A stretch of DNA of 64,000 nt from Serripes groenlandicus (taxonomy: Eukaryota > Mollusca > Bivalvia > Cardiida > Cardiidae): assembly GCA_031761405.1 (NCBI GenBank), contig JASEVX010000011.1, positions 33,313,822-33,377,821 of the forward strand, read 5' to 3'. Numbering within the stretch: the stretch's first letter is position 1; the number at the start of each line of letters is the position of its first letter. Positions 48,090 through 60,000 of the stretch are shown piece after piece. Below the pieces are notes generated by a model. It saw only the letters and a list, made by a program, of their open reading frames with translations. It did no database searches and had not been told where the DNA came from. Made by a program: the position numbers and the translations under genes.

Positions 48090-48318
48090 TTGATGGTTTG
48101 GTATTTTACGCCGCTTTCAACATTATATAACGGCGTACCAGTACTACTTTATTACCCCGTTCTAATTAAGCCAGTTATTGGGGAAAAAAGTAACTAGTTG
48201 GCTTTTATGAACAGTCTATATCGAGATCATTATGAGCAACTTCTCGTTTTGCCACAATGATTTCAAAAGTTGTCTGCTACAGAGGCGTCATAAAGCGACT
48301 ATATGTGGGGAAAGGGTA
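48090..48318. mobile_element. SINE tail fragment and TTAA MITE fragment
   Basis: 48100-48150 has TTTTACGCCGCTTTCAACAT (SINE tail, minus). 48228-48318 has TATGAGCAACTTCTCGTTTT and TATGTGGGGAAAGGG (MITE right half). Confidence 0.6.
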
Positions 48319-48626
48319 AACTGCAATCAAGAGGGATTTACTTTATTATTTTCTGTTCGTAATAATAGACGACAGCAAAACGAATTCCAAACATTTTGTG
48401 ATCATGCAGAAAACATGAGATTAACATTATTATCGTCTAGTCAATTACTTATAAATCATTTTTTATTGCCAAAGTATGCACTTTAATTTTTATTTACAAT
48501 CATCTCACTTTGTTTTCGTAAATAGGTAGCACCTGCACATTTCCATCTGTGTCAATTATAGTATACAATAAAACAACTAAACAATCTTGAATAGAAACTA
48601 AATTGAATATATAGACGCTATACATA

Positions 48627-48800
48627 CAGTCAAACCTGTGGTAAAGACCATCTTTGTATAGCAACTCCCTGTCTATAGCGACCACACTTTTAATTTCCTA
48701 ATTAATAATGTTCTGCCTAAATAACCCTGCAATTAAAGACCACCTGTGAACAAAGACCAGATGGCTTCCAATTGGTGTTCTTTAAACACAGCTTTGACTG
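48627..48800. mobile_element. CAGTCAAACCTG MITE, second copy
   Basis: CAGTCAAACCTGTGG left and ACAGCTTTGACTG right, each next to TA. The interior has TAGCGACCACAC and AAAGACCACCTGTG. Subfamily differs from 24595-24752. Confidence 0.8.
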
Positions 48801-49609
48801 TATATGCAGATTTCATCTATTAAAATGTTTTTAACTTAAAAGCAAATAATCTAATTCCGTAAAATAGACAAAACATTGGATAACTGTTCATTAGAATAAA
48901 CGAAGATATACGTACACAATTCAATAACACATAATCAACATTAAACACGAAGACTGGTCAGAATATAAACTGTTCTAAATAAACTGTCTTGACCAAATTC
49001 CTTTTAGGTCACAATACACTAAATACATTCCTTATTTGTTTCCATGTAAATCAATCAGTTTTAACCCTCAATTGTCGCACTTTCTAAGCGTTTCTAAGGT
49101 AAGAGACCTGATATCATTGAAAAATGTTGCCTCTAAGCTTTAAACTAATCCAAAGAGAATGGGTGTTCAATAAAGCATTCACTCATTCAAGATGGTTATC
49201 GTTATTTTGGTCGAAATCGGGCTGAGACGAAACTGGTTTTTCACATACTATACTTTCACTTTCAAACAAGGTCAAAATACGAAAAATTATTAAAATCAAT
49301 AATTTCCAGTGCATCCTATACACATTCACAATGAACTTAAACTCAATGTCATATATTCAATGCATTCTTGTGGAGGTATACACTCATTTCTACTCAAACA
49401 CAGACTTTTTAGGGACTATTTGGCTCTAGATCAGAATAGCCGCGGATGTATTTGGCGTAATTTGACCTTCATGTTGACTGTTTACCTGATATGACATTTT
49501 CACAGCCGCATATATACTTTGAACGCATCTAACATGTTTTGCCTGGAAAATTGAAAGTACAGTTACAAATAAGGAGATTTGCAATCTTTTTTGGTAGCAG
49601 TGTCTCTTT
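48801..49609. other. AT-rich, no gene seen
   Basis: No recognisable repeat family or supported coding frame. Confidence 0.35.
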
Positions 49610-50145
49610 AATCCATTCCAATATACAGAAATTCTGCAGCAGACGACTTTGTAAGCATCTAGATAATACTATGATAATCTAAAAACTTTCTATAAATGAA
49701 AATTACACTTTTTGAATAGAGTTGAAAACACTGTGGTTAAAGGAGAAATTGCTCATCATGAGCAAATCATCCTTTTGTCACAATGTTTTCAAAATTGTCT
49801 GCTGACGCTTTTTTTCATACCGCTTTCTATACAAAGCGAACTCATCAAAAGTCGTCTGAATTCATGAAAAGTGCTCAGTGAACAGATCATGAAAGATGAC
49901 ATACAAAGTTTATAGTTTATCCTTCCCCATATACACAACCTAGGCAGCAGAAGACAATGCAAACCGTCACCCATCAAGACAAAATATGGTAAAACTCTAT
50001 AAATGAGTTATTGAATAAAATTAAAAAGAATCTGGTAAAAAGGAGAACTTGCTTATCAGCAGCCATTTCTCCGTTTGCCACAACGTTTACAGAAAAGTTG
50101 TCTGCTGGAGATGCGCCAAAATACATCTGTGAGTGGGAAAGGGTT
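49610..50145. mobile_element. Two decayed TTAA MITEs
   Basis: 49610-49815 has CTGCAGCAGACGACTTTG, GAAATTGCTCATCATGAGCA and CACAATGTTTTCAAAATT. 49918-50145 has CTTCCCCATATACACAACC left and GTGAGTGGGAAAGGGTTAA right. Both differ considerably from the consensus. Confidence 0.65.
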
Positions 50146-50208
50146 AACAAAGACACAGACAGAAAACATACAGACTTGAATGATTAGACTAATATTACTT
50201 CATGCCTT

Positions 50209-50440
50209 TTAACCTTTTCCCATATGTAGACGCTTTCTGACGCCTCTGCATCAGACGGCTTTTGAAATCATTGTGTCAAAAGGAGAAATTGCTCATGATG
50301 AGCAATTTCTCCATTATCCACTATGATTTAAAATCTATTCAATAATCATACTTTCATTTATAGAAATTTTCTATATTTTGGAATTGATAATTTTTAAGTC
50401 GTCTGCTGCACATTTATTTTATGTGAGAAAGGGTTAACAC
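50209..50440. mobile_element. TTAA foldback MITE, copy 13
   Basis: TTAACCTTTTCCCATATGTAG left, TATGTGAGAAAGGGTTAA right. A perfect hairpin, GAAATTGCTCATGATGAGCA, continues to ATTTC. A decayed fragment follows at 50480-50620. Confidence 0.85.
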
Positions 50441-51046
50441 AGTACGAGTTTAAAGAAAAAACAATATAATAACAATATTCTAACATACAGACGCTTTCTG
50501 AAGCAGACGACTTTAAAAAATATTTTGGCAAATGGAGGAAACACTATTCAACTATCATATGTTCACAAAGAGAAATTGTTCCGTATTTTTGCGGGTATGT
50601 TTTCAAAGTCGTCTGCTTAAATTATGATACTCTCACTTTTACAATAAGTGAAGTTCCTTCACTAATCGAACAAAGACTTAAGCACAAAGTATGTGTTTTT
50701 TTGTATATCCGTTTGACTTGTCGCCCGACTGACTGTTCTGTTTATTACACCTTATTTTCGTAATACACAAATATAAAATAATCTATAAACAAATAATAAA
50801 AACAAAACACTCTTTTTTTTAAAATAAAACGCTTATTCGTAACTTATACACAAGCACTTCAACCTTCGGTGCGTCATCAATTCAATAGGCAATCGCCTTG
50901 ACGATATTCAAATATCGCCCGCGATTAGAAAGGCAGCGTCGCCTGTAACAGGATATCTATGCTATAAGCAGTAGCATCTATCTTCTCCTCAACATATCGA
51001 ATATTCTAGCAATTATAAAGGCAGCCACACTTGTACAAGGAATAAT

Positions 51047-51224
51047 CAGTCAAACTATGTTAAATACCATCTTGGAATAGCAATTCCCTTTCTAAAGCGA
51101 ACATACTTTTAAGTTCCCATATAACGATTTTTTGTATAATTGACACTGTAAGTAAAGACCAGATGTGAGCAAAGACCAGATTGTTCACCATCCAGTGGGT
51201 GGTCTTTACACAGAGGTTTGACTG
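51047..51224. mobile_element. CAGTCAAAC MITE, third copy
   Basis: CAGTCAAACTATGTTAAA left, ACAGAGGTTTGACTG right. Same interior order as 48627-48800 (TAGCAATTCCC, AAAGACCAGATG). The left TA flank is lost. Confidence 0.75.
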
Positions 51225-51299
51225 TATTTGATCAACAGTGGCTATTATCTCGATAACAATGAAATACCCGAGCAATTGTATAGGCAAATACGCCTTAAC

Positions 51300-51446
51300 G
51301 GATGTATCATGATGAGCAATTTCACCTTTGGCCACAATGTTTTCAACTTCATTTAACAATTAAGCTATCTTTATGGCTTTTTCAGGTTTTCGTTACTCTG
51401 TTTTCAAAGTCGTCTCCTGCAGATTTGTTGTATGTGGGAAAGGGTA
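51300..51446. mobile_element. TTAA MITE right half, second subfamily
   Basis: ATGAGCAATTTCACCTTTGG and TTGTATGTGGGAAAGGG. Begins in the hairpin, and the final TTAA is changed to GTAA. Confidence 0.7.
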
Positions 51447-53001
51447 AGAACAGAACCTTTCCTCTTAACGTATACACACGTCAACGCTTTGACTATACAT
51501 CATCAACTCAAAAGGCAATCTCCTTGACGATAGCTGAATATCGCCAGCAATTCTAAAGGCAGCCAAGTCTATTCAAGGAGTATCTATTAGAATACGTAAC
51601 TCCTAGACTCCTAGTATGTATTCCAGCAATTCTAGGGCCGCCAAGCCTATTCAAAAACAAAAACAATAAAAACAACAACAACAACAACAACAACAACAAA
51701 AACAGCATTATATCATCACTTATTTACATGTACGAATTAATACCACAATCAATGGATACAATAAAAAAAAAACCATGTTGTATATTTATATACATTAAGA
51801 ATCTATCTTTGAAAACTATGTCTGCTGGTATTCGCTATTGCTAAACGAAATATACCACAGTATTCAACATACACTGGAAAATCAGTTTTCTGATGCCTAT
51901 CAACTATAAATACATGAACCTTTAATTAAAAAAAAAACCGACGTCTATGTCGGTCCGAACTCCGACGCTGAACGGTAAAACCCGCACACTAGTGTGCATA
52001 AAAACTTCGTGCACTTCTGACAGTGCCACCTATCGGAGATATATTTATCAAGGGCAAAATTCATTTTAGTCTTTTTCGATCTTCTCAAACGACGGATATT
52101 ACATTCATCCATTGATAGATTTCATTATTTACTCTGTCTCGAATCATTCTCTACATGCCGTCGGTAAGTAAAATCGTGAACTTTACAATAATTGGTTAAG
52201 TTGTTACATCCGAATATGTTTCCATTTGTTTTCAATGTTTTCAGCTCTTTTTAATAATTACACTTTCATACAATTACACATTTTGATAATTATGATGACG
52301 ATGATGATAATAAAAATAATAACAACAATAATAATAATAATAATAATTATAATAATTATAATAATAATAATCCACAAATCATGTGAAAGTTTTTCCATCA
52401 CTTAAAAGATACATGATGAAAATAATCATAACAATTTTTTCTTTTTCTTTTTTACAAACATGACGAAATTAATCTTAACTATGAAAAATCAAAATATAAG
52501 TTCTTGATTAACATGCAAGCATAGTAATGTGTCAATGAAATACAAACAATTTTAAAAATTAAAAGAGGTCCATGCTGGTCCTTTATTACTCACCAGATTT
52601 AACAGAACGTGAATTAAAACCATATAAATATATATCATACCGTTCTTTTTTTGTTATAATTATTATTTACTTATTAATAACTTCTATCATATAGGACTAA
52701 GGTTAATGCTTTGCTGCATCGTTTGGTACCACCTGACTTACCATTACATTAGCCCCGGTTCAATTTTAAGTTTTAAACAGTGACCTTTTCCTAGAAACAT
52801 CTGCAAAGTTTAGTCTCACTTTCTTCTAACTTCAATGAATAAGAAGAATTTAGATTTTGGGCATAAAGGAGCCAAGTCACACGATCACCGGCATTAAAAT
52901 AGTTTTTTTTGTTTGCTTCAAGTCAAGTCAATATATTTATTGATAATAAAGGCCTCCGGCCCAAAATATTTTGCTATAAATTCACAATACATGTTGTTTT
53001 G
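51447..53001. other. AT-rich stretch with microsatellites
   Basis: (AAC)n at 51660-51705 and (AAT)n with GAT at 52295-52372. 52562-52610 (AGAGGTCCATGCTGGTCCTT) is a 5' fragment of the element at 54980-56860. No gene seen. Confidence 0.45.
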
Positions 53002-53278
53002 TATGGTGTTTGACGCCGCCTTCAACATTTTGTTCAGTTATTTCACGGCGTTTCCCGGGTAAGCCACCAGTACAACTGGTCCATTTATTCTGACACCAGC
53101 GAGTCAGTCACAATGCTAAACCCACAACCCTGCGGCGCCTAGGAGGGATATACATGTACACTGAATTGAAACGGAAGGTCAATGTGATCAAAATTGTAGA
53201 CGTGTATAAACGGCAATCTTTGCTTTTGCTTTTTCAAACTCGTCTGCTGCAGATTTGTTTTATGTGGAAAAGGGTTAA
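53002..53278 (-). mobile_element. SINE family A fragment and MITE right end
   Basis: 53002-53145: SINE body and tail (GCCGTGAAATAACTGAACAA on the minus strand). 53205-53278: MITE right end CGTCTGCTGCAGATTTG to GAAAAGGGTTAA. Both lie just downstream of the PARP gene stop. Confidence 0.65.
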
Positions 53279-53561
53279 CCGATACAACATTGCAGGGCAT
53301 GTAAACATGTAAATGTAAATGTTTACATGTAAATGTAAACAGTTTTAACCGAGTGAATAGATAAGTGACTTGTGAAAAAAGTTTAAAACAAATTCGCGAA
53401 AAAATAAAACGTGTGTACATTCAACAACGAGAACATAACCGGAATCACAAAGAGGGAAAACAAAAACAAAATGGACCTGTTAAAAGCAAAATGCTTACAA
53501 GTCATAGACGTATCTGGTCTCGACAACTATAGGAACTATATGAAATATACGACAGTATCAT

Positions 53562-54045
53562 TTACAGAACTGAACAGTGTGTGTCTATCTCTCCTGGCGA
53601 CCCGCTAGTATTCCCCGTGTCATGATATTGAATAAGATATTCCGGATAATATTGTGGCATATCAAACAGCACAAATATAGCAGGATTATCAGTGTTGTCA
53701 ACGCATGAATCAAACAACTGATTTGTCGAATCTGGCTTGATTGGGGGTCGCATGTACGCCGGTTTACCAGCTGTGTAATCCCCTACCAACACGCATGCGC
53801 GGAACATGTACCGGAAACGGCCACTGCAGTCGGTATATAAGTGGCTGTAGCTAGCATTTTTGTGGAAGTATGTTCCTTTACCGTAAGCAGTACCGTTTTG
53901 TCCACATATTCTGAAATCGAAGTTGTTTGTAGCGATTCCACGCACCGCATTTGTTGATCCAGTTCCATGGAATAGGTTTCGTTTGTATACCTCTTTGTTT
54001 GTTAGATTCGCCAATTCAAGCGCAGATTTCATTGTTTGCTCTCTA
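53562..54045 (-). CDS. PARP12-like: PARP12-like terminal exon: catalytic core
   Basis: Acceptor ATTTTGCAG. REQTMKSALE, RNLFHGTGS, FDFRICGQNGTAYGKGTYF, ASYSHLY, YMRPPIKPDS, LFDSCVDNTDNPAIFVLFD and YYPEYLIQYH give all catalytic signature blocks. After them, an 18-residue low-complexity tail ends at a TAA. I saw no close AATAAA on the minus strand. Confidence 0.93.
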
Positions 54046-57000
54046 CTGCAAAATAAATAAAAAGAAGGTTGTCAAAACATATAAAGTAACAATATTACGA
54101 GAAAATCAACATTATGGTATCTGCTCAATGTATCGACCCAGATCAGCTTTTTTTAATCCGGGCAGACACATTCCGTCTCAGGGCGATAGAGGTAATGAGT
54201 AATGATTCCTGAAGTATGAAATCCACAGGAGGCGAAAAGTGTCTGTCCGGATTAGCCTGCGCGGCATGCTTAGACAAATCCGGGTCGATACTTTACGCAG
54301 AATCCACAATATTGGTTGTCTCGCGGACGGCTCATCCGTCCTTCAAAAGCTTTAACAATGTATAAGCTGACGGTTTGTGTGGAGTAGGGGAAGTGTTATG
54401 CTATGGCTAGTTTGTTTATCTCTGTCAAAGGAGATCGAAGATGAGAAAAAAGGCATGCGCTTCTTTGTAACGTAATCAAGGTATTCCCCGTTCCCTTTTT
54501 AATTAACCCTTTCCCATGTGCAAAAAATCTGCAGCGACTTTGAAAACATTTAGTAATAAATATTGACATTCTCTATAAATGAAAGAACCATTTTTGAATT
54601 AAGTTGAACACATTGTGATTAATGGAGAAATAACTATTATGAGCAACTCCTCATTTTCCCACAATAATTTCAAAATATGTCTGCTGCAGGGATGCCCAAA
54701 AGTTGTCATATGTGGAACGAGGTTAAGGATCTTTTTTCTCAAGACATTGACCAACTTTAACAACATTTTCTCATTTGACATTCTATATTTGATAATTAAT
54801 TTTGCACAGCCAGTCGGAAGCTAGTAAAACTACTACGTTCGACTTGAAAAATACAGACTTGCAAAAGTTTCGACGGAAAAATAGAAGATGAAAACATGAA
54901 GAAGAAGAAGTCGGAAAAGAAGTCGAAGTTAAAGATGCAGAAGGAGAAGAAGAAGAAGGAGAAAAAAAACAAAAAAAAACCAAGAGGACCATGATGGTTC
55001 TATATCGCTCACCTGATTTAATCAAACTTAAAAAGTTTTAATTGTTCTTTGTCTATACATATATACGGAAAACAAGCAAGACCCCTCTGGTGGCCTTGTT
55101 TATCATCCTATCAAAATAATTGGAAGTCTTGGTAGATGGGCACCCAAAGAACATTCATGGCAAATGGACAAGAATATTTTTAAAGTGTTTACCTTAACAA
55201 GTCTATGTAAAACAAGTGATCCCCAGGGTGGAGCCATGTTTGACACCAGGGCTATAATAATTTGACCAATCTTGGTAGAAGTCCACTAGATAAAGTTAGA
55301 TTTCAAATATTAAACTTTTAGACAAGAAGATTTTTTTAAAGTTTTTCCCCTCTATGAGTATATGTCATTTTTTACCCCAGGGTTATAATTTAAATAATCT
55401 TGGTAGAGGTCCAATAGACGATGCTACATATCAAAAGCCGGGGCCCTCTACTTTCAGAAAAGAAAATGTTCTCTATATGAGTCTATGTAAAACAATAGAC
55501 CCCAGGGGAGGGGTAATTTTTTGACCCCAGGGCTATAATTTGAACAATCGTGGTAGAGGTCCACTAGATGATGCTACATACCAAATATTAAAGGCCTGGG
55601 CCCTCTACTCTTAGACAAGAACATTTTTAAAGGTTTTCCCCTATATGAGTCTATGAACAAGCTCCGCCCCCTGGCGGCCATGTTTTTCAACGGATCGGAA
55701 ATATTTGAACAATCTTGTCAAAGGGTGCCCCAAGGAACATTTGTGCAAAAAAATTCAAATCGGGCCAGTACTTTTGGACAAGAAGATTATTAAAGTTTTT
55801 ACAATGCACATATAAGGAAAACAAGCTTCGCCCTCTGGCGGCCATGTTTTTCAACGGATCGAAAATATTTGAACAATCTTGGTAAAAGGTGCCCCAAGAA
55901 ACATTTGTGCAAAATAATTTTCAAATCGGGCCAGTACTTTTGGACAAGAAGATTTTTAAAGTTTAACAATGCACATATAAGGAAAACAAGCTCCGCCCCC
56001 TGGCGGCCATGTTTTTCAACGGATTGGAAATATTTGAACAATCTTGGTAAAGGGTACCCCAAGGAATATTTGTGCAAAATAATTTTCAAATCGGGCCAGT
56101 ACTTTTGGACAAGAAGATTGTTAAAGTTTTAACAATGCACATATAAGGAAAATAAGCTCCGCCCCCTGGCGGCCATGTTTTTCAACGGACCGAAAATATT
56201 GGTAGAAGGTACCCCAAGGAACATTTGTGCAAAATAATTTTCAAATCGGGCCTGTACTTTTGGACAAGAAGATTTTTAAAGTTTTAACAATGCACATATA
56301 AGGAAAATAAGCTCCGCCCTCTGGCGGCCATGTTTTTCAACGGATCGGAAATATTTGAACAATCTTGTCAAAGGGTGCCACAAGGAACATTTGTGCAAAA
56401 TAATTTTCAAATCGGGCCAGTACTTTGGGACAAAAATATTTTTAAAACTTAACAATGCACATATAAGGAAAACAAGTTCCGCCCCCTGGCGGCCATGTTT
56501 ATCAACGGACCGAAAATATTTGAACAATCTTGGTAGAAGGTACCCCAAGGAACATTTGTGCAAAATTATTTTCAAATCGGGCCAGTACTTTTGGACCAGA
56601 AGATTTTTTAAGTTTTGGTTAATTTTCCCTTTTTTGTTGCCGTGGCAGCCAAAGTTCTGCATGGAATAGAATTCTTTGAACAAGTTTGAAAGAGATCCAC
56701 CAAGGAACATTCCTGTAAAATTATTTTGAATTTGGTTAATTGGTTTAGGAGGAGAAGTCGTTTATAGGAAAATGTGAACGGACGGACGACGACAACGACG
56801 ACGGACGGTGAGCGATTACAAAAGCTCACCTTGCACTTTGTGCATAGGTGAGCTAAAAAAGAGGAGGATATGAAGAAATATAACGAAGTAGAAGAAACAG
56901 TAGAACATGCGAAGAAGATGTAGTAGAAAAAGAAGAAAAAATAGAGAAGTAAAAGAAAAAGAAGAAGGAAAAATGAAGAAGTAAAAGAAGGAAAATAAGC

Positions 57001-60000
57001 AGATCATACTTGGAGAATTCCGTCCATAACTTTTGGTTTTGTACTCTGTATATATTATCAATGACAATCTGTGTTGTGTCTGTGTCTGTCAGAGTCAATC
57101 TTAAACTAGACTTCACCTCCTTGTACTGCTTACTGTCTTGTCCCAACTTGACCAATTCGAAAGGACTACACATGTCCCAAGGGAACCAGCCTTTTGGGGG
57201 CGGGGTTATAATCTTGGGTGGGGAACCAAGACTCTCAGGGCTGTAATGATAGAGATAGGTTCATCATCTTACCAAGTCATGTCAAAAGTGAACATTAAAT
57301 TTAAAATTAATTGGAATTTCTCAATTGACTTATTAAACATCAAATTTAAAGTTAATAATTCTGGAAAATATTTCCACACCAACCCGCACGGAGGGAGGGT
57401 GAAAAGCCACCCATCAAAGGATTCAAACATGTGACATTGTGTGGAGAGACTAGGCTATAGGCGCTGTATCAATAATTCTATGTCAGCAAGTGACAAAGTT
57501 CAAAATTAAGGCATATGTTTTGATGACCTTATATATGTTGTTGTGGTAGAAAGACCGCATCCAGCGCGGGCTCGTGTCCTGTCCGGGTCATACCAAAGAC
57601 TTTAAAATTGGTAATAATGGCGTTTCTTCTTTTGCGTTCAGAGTTGTGGGATTATCATTACCATTATCTAGCTGGTGTCAGGATAAAAGAACCAGTAGTA
57701 CTAGTATTGGTTACTGACCAAGGAAATTACAGATATATAACTAAAAAAAAATTGCAATGGGCATAACAATTAAATGTTTTTATGATGAAAATGAGACCCA
57801 TTGAAAGCCTATTTTCTTTGCGTGATTAGACATTTGACATGCAAGGGATTTAGATGCACCCCAACATAAGTCTTGTTCCTAGCTTAATCTATTGCACTTA
57901 TTAATACAGCTATAGGCATTCATATCAATGTCAATCCAGTGGTTTTGAGAATTCGAACCCCTCCTCGACCAATAGTCTATCCGACATTTGACTTATCTTC
58001 AACAAATGGGCAATTAGTCGATTTGGAAAAGCAGCCAGTTGCTTGGAAAGACTGTTGTGTTGAGTACTGGTGTTAGAAAGCCTGAAAACAATCAAGTAAT
58101 CAATCAAACATATCAATGATATACGATGCGAATGACCAACGTGCACTTGATACATCCTTCCGCAATTTCACGTCTCATTGAAAAGGAGGGTGAAGTTGCT
58201 TCTAAATTAGTGACGCTTTGCAATGACAAACCATTAGGCGTTGTTGACCAGCGTAGAGTCAGTTCGACCAGCGCATCATCGGAGTTTGATCTGTCTCTTA
58301 ACTGTTCGCCAATTAGTCATTAAAGGTTCCAATAAACTCTGTAAAGCAGTTTTCATTTAGTTCATTAGCATTTAAATGTTTAGGTTCGTCTTTTTCCACA
58401 CGTGTAATAACTACTTTAATGTTTGTTTTCTCAAAACATTGCTCATATATTATCTGACAATAGAGTATTGCCAGCAATGTTAATACTGTAAACAGTATGA
58501 TAATAGTCACCATCAAGCCAAAGGACCACGAAGATGCGTTTTCGTACGGCGTAGTGCAAGTCACACAAGGCAATTGAGTAACACTACTTACAACAGATTT
58601 TGATCCATGTTGGCAGAGCACACGTAAAGTGGCCGTCGAAGCACTGGTTTTGTCTGTCCAGTGATTATATTTAATAGTGTCATTTCCTTTAAGTTCATCT
58701 CACATTTCAGTGAATCATCTTCTCTCGAGTACAGGAATGTTTTCTGGCCAGCATGATATTTGGACTCGAGGGTGAACTGCATGTTCTGAAATTGATGTAA
58801 AATTCCAATTGCTGAAATATTGCGCATAGAGAATGTCGCTAAACTTAAACTAATGACTGAGATATCGAACGTTAGGTGTGTTCGTTTGCGTGGTATTTCA
58901 TGCCACTTTCTACCGTTATTCAGTCATATCACGGCGTTTCCTGGGTTAGTTGGTGTATTTATCCCGAAACCATCGAGTCAGTCGTAATGCTATCCGCACA
59001 GACCTGAGCGTTAAGGAGGGAAAACCCATTACTACCAATTAAGTGTTTCGTCCAATGGAACCGCTTTATGTAATCCAAATAGACATTTCTATTTTATGTA
59101 GAAGTTTTGGAGGGAACGTGTTGCATTGTCGAGAACAATCTTAGTAGCTTAGAATTACATTTGATATGTTTGTTACTGACGTACAGTATCTGTAATGCTT
59201 CTAACCTGTATGTAGTAACTCTTGCAAGCATTACTTTGCAGACTTAATTATCAAACGATTTTCCTTTTCTTTCCACTAACGTATAATAGTCGGTATTGCT
59301 AATCCAGGGTCCAATTCCACCAACTAGCGCTAGGTAATACTTAAATACTTAAAAGCATATTTCCTTTATTTTTGTTCGCCTAATATGCTGTAAAACATCG
59401 ATGGTGGAATGTATTGAAGTGAATGACTAAGTTGAAATAAATAGTTACCATGCTTACCATGCTGACTAACAATACTTGTTAACATTTTCATTAGAGAAAC
59501 AAACATGTTAAAATATGCTTTTAAGTATTTAAGCATTACTTAGTACTCAGCAAGGTTGGTGGAATAAGACATTGCATACTAAAGTACTGAAGCAGATGAC
59601 ACATAATTTAACATTTCTCTCCCACTGAAAAGCCATTGGGGAAAACTGTCTTTTTTGTGACCTTATCCTTTGATATACTGACTCCAAAAAACCGATATGA
59701 ATCATTTGTGTTATGAACTAATAATCATATCAAATTTGTAGACTGTAACTGGTTGGTCTAAAGGATTTTTAGCTATTGAACGGAAACCCCTTTCAAAGTT
59801 CGGATACAGGGAATTTTTACCCTAAGTTTTCAAATATAGCCATATAAGGCTCTTTCTGCACGAATCCAGACAATGTAAAGGGAATTTAGTGAGGACATCC
59901 AGAGGCTAACTGCTGAGAAGTTTCACCCAAATTGACACGACGGTAACAAAGGAGAATATGTTGAAGGTCGACGGTCAAAGGGCGATCACAATAACTCCCA

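Noticed and set aside
55799..56710. Open frames on both strands in the 1.9 kb element
   Set aside because: Both strands translate the same 165 bp repeat ladder. Not independent coding evidence.
58313..58621. 102-codon minus-strand frame with a hydrophobic segment, at first joined by a presumed frameshift to the frame at 58588-58827 as a membrane protein
   Set aside because: The upstream frame is the second half of a WWE domain and ends at a strong GTAAGT donor at 58592 with the phase needed by the next PARP exon. No frameshift is required, and the hydrophobic frame lies mostly in the intron.
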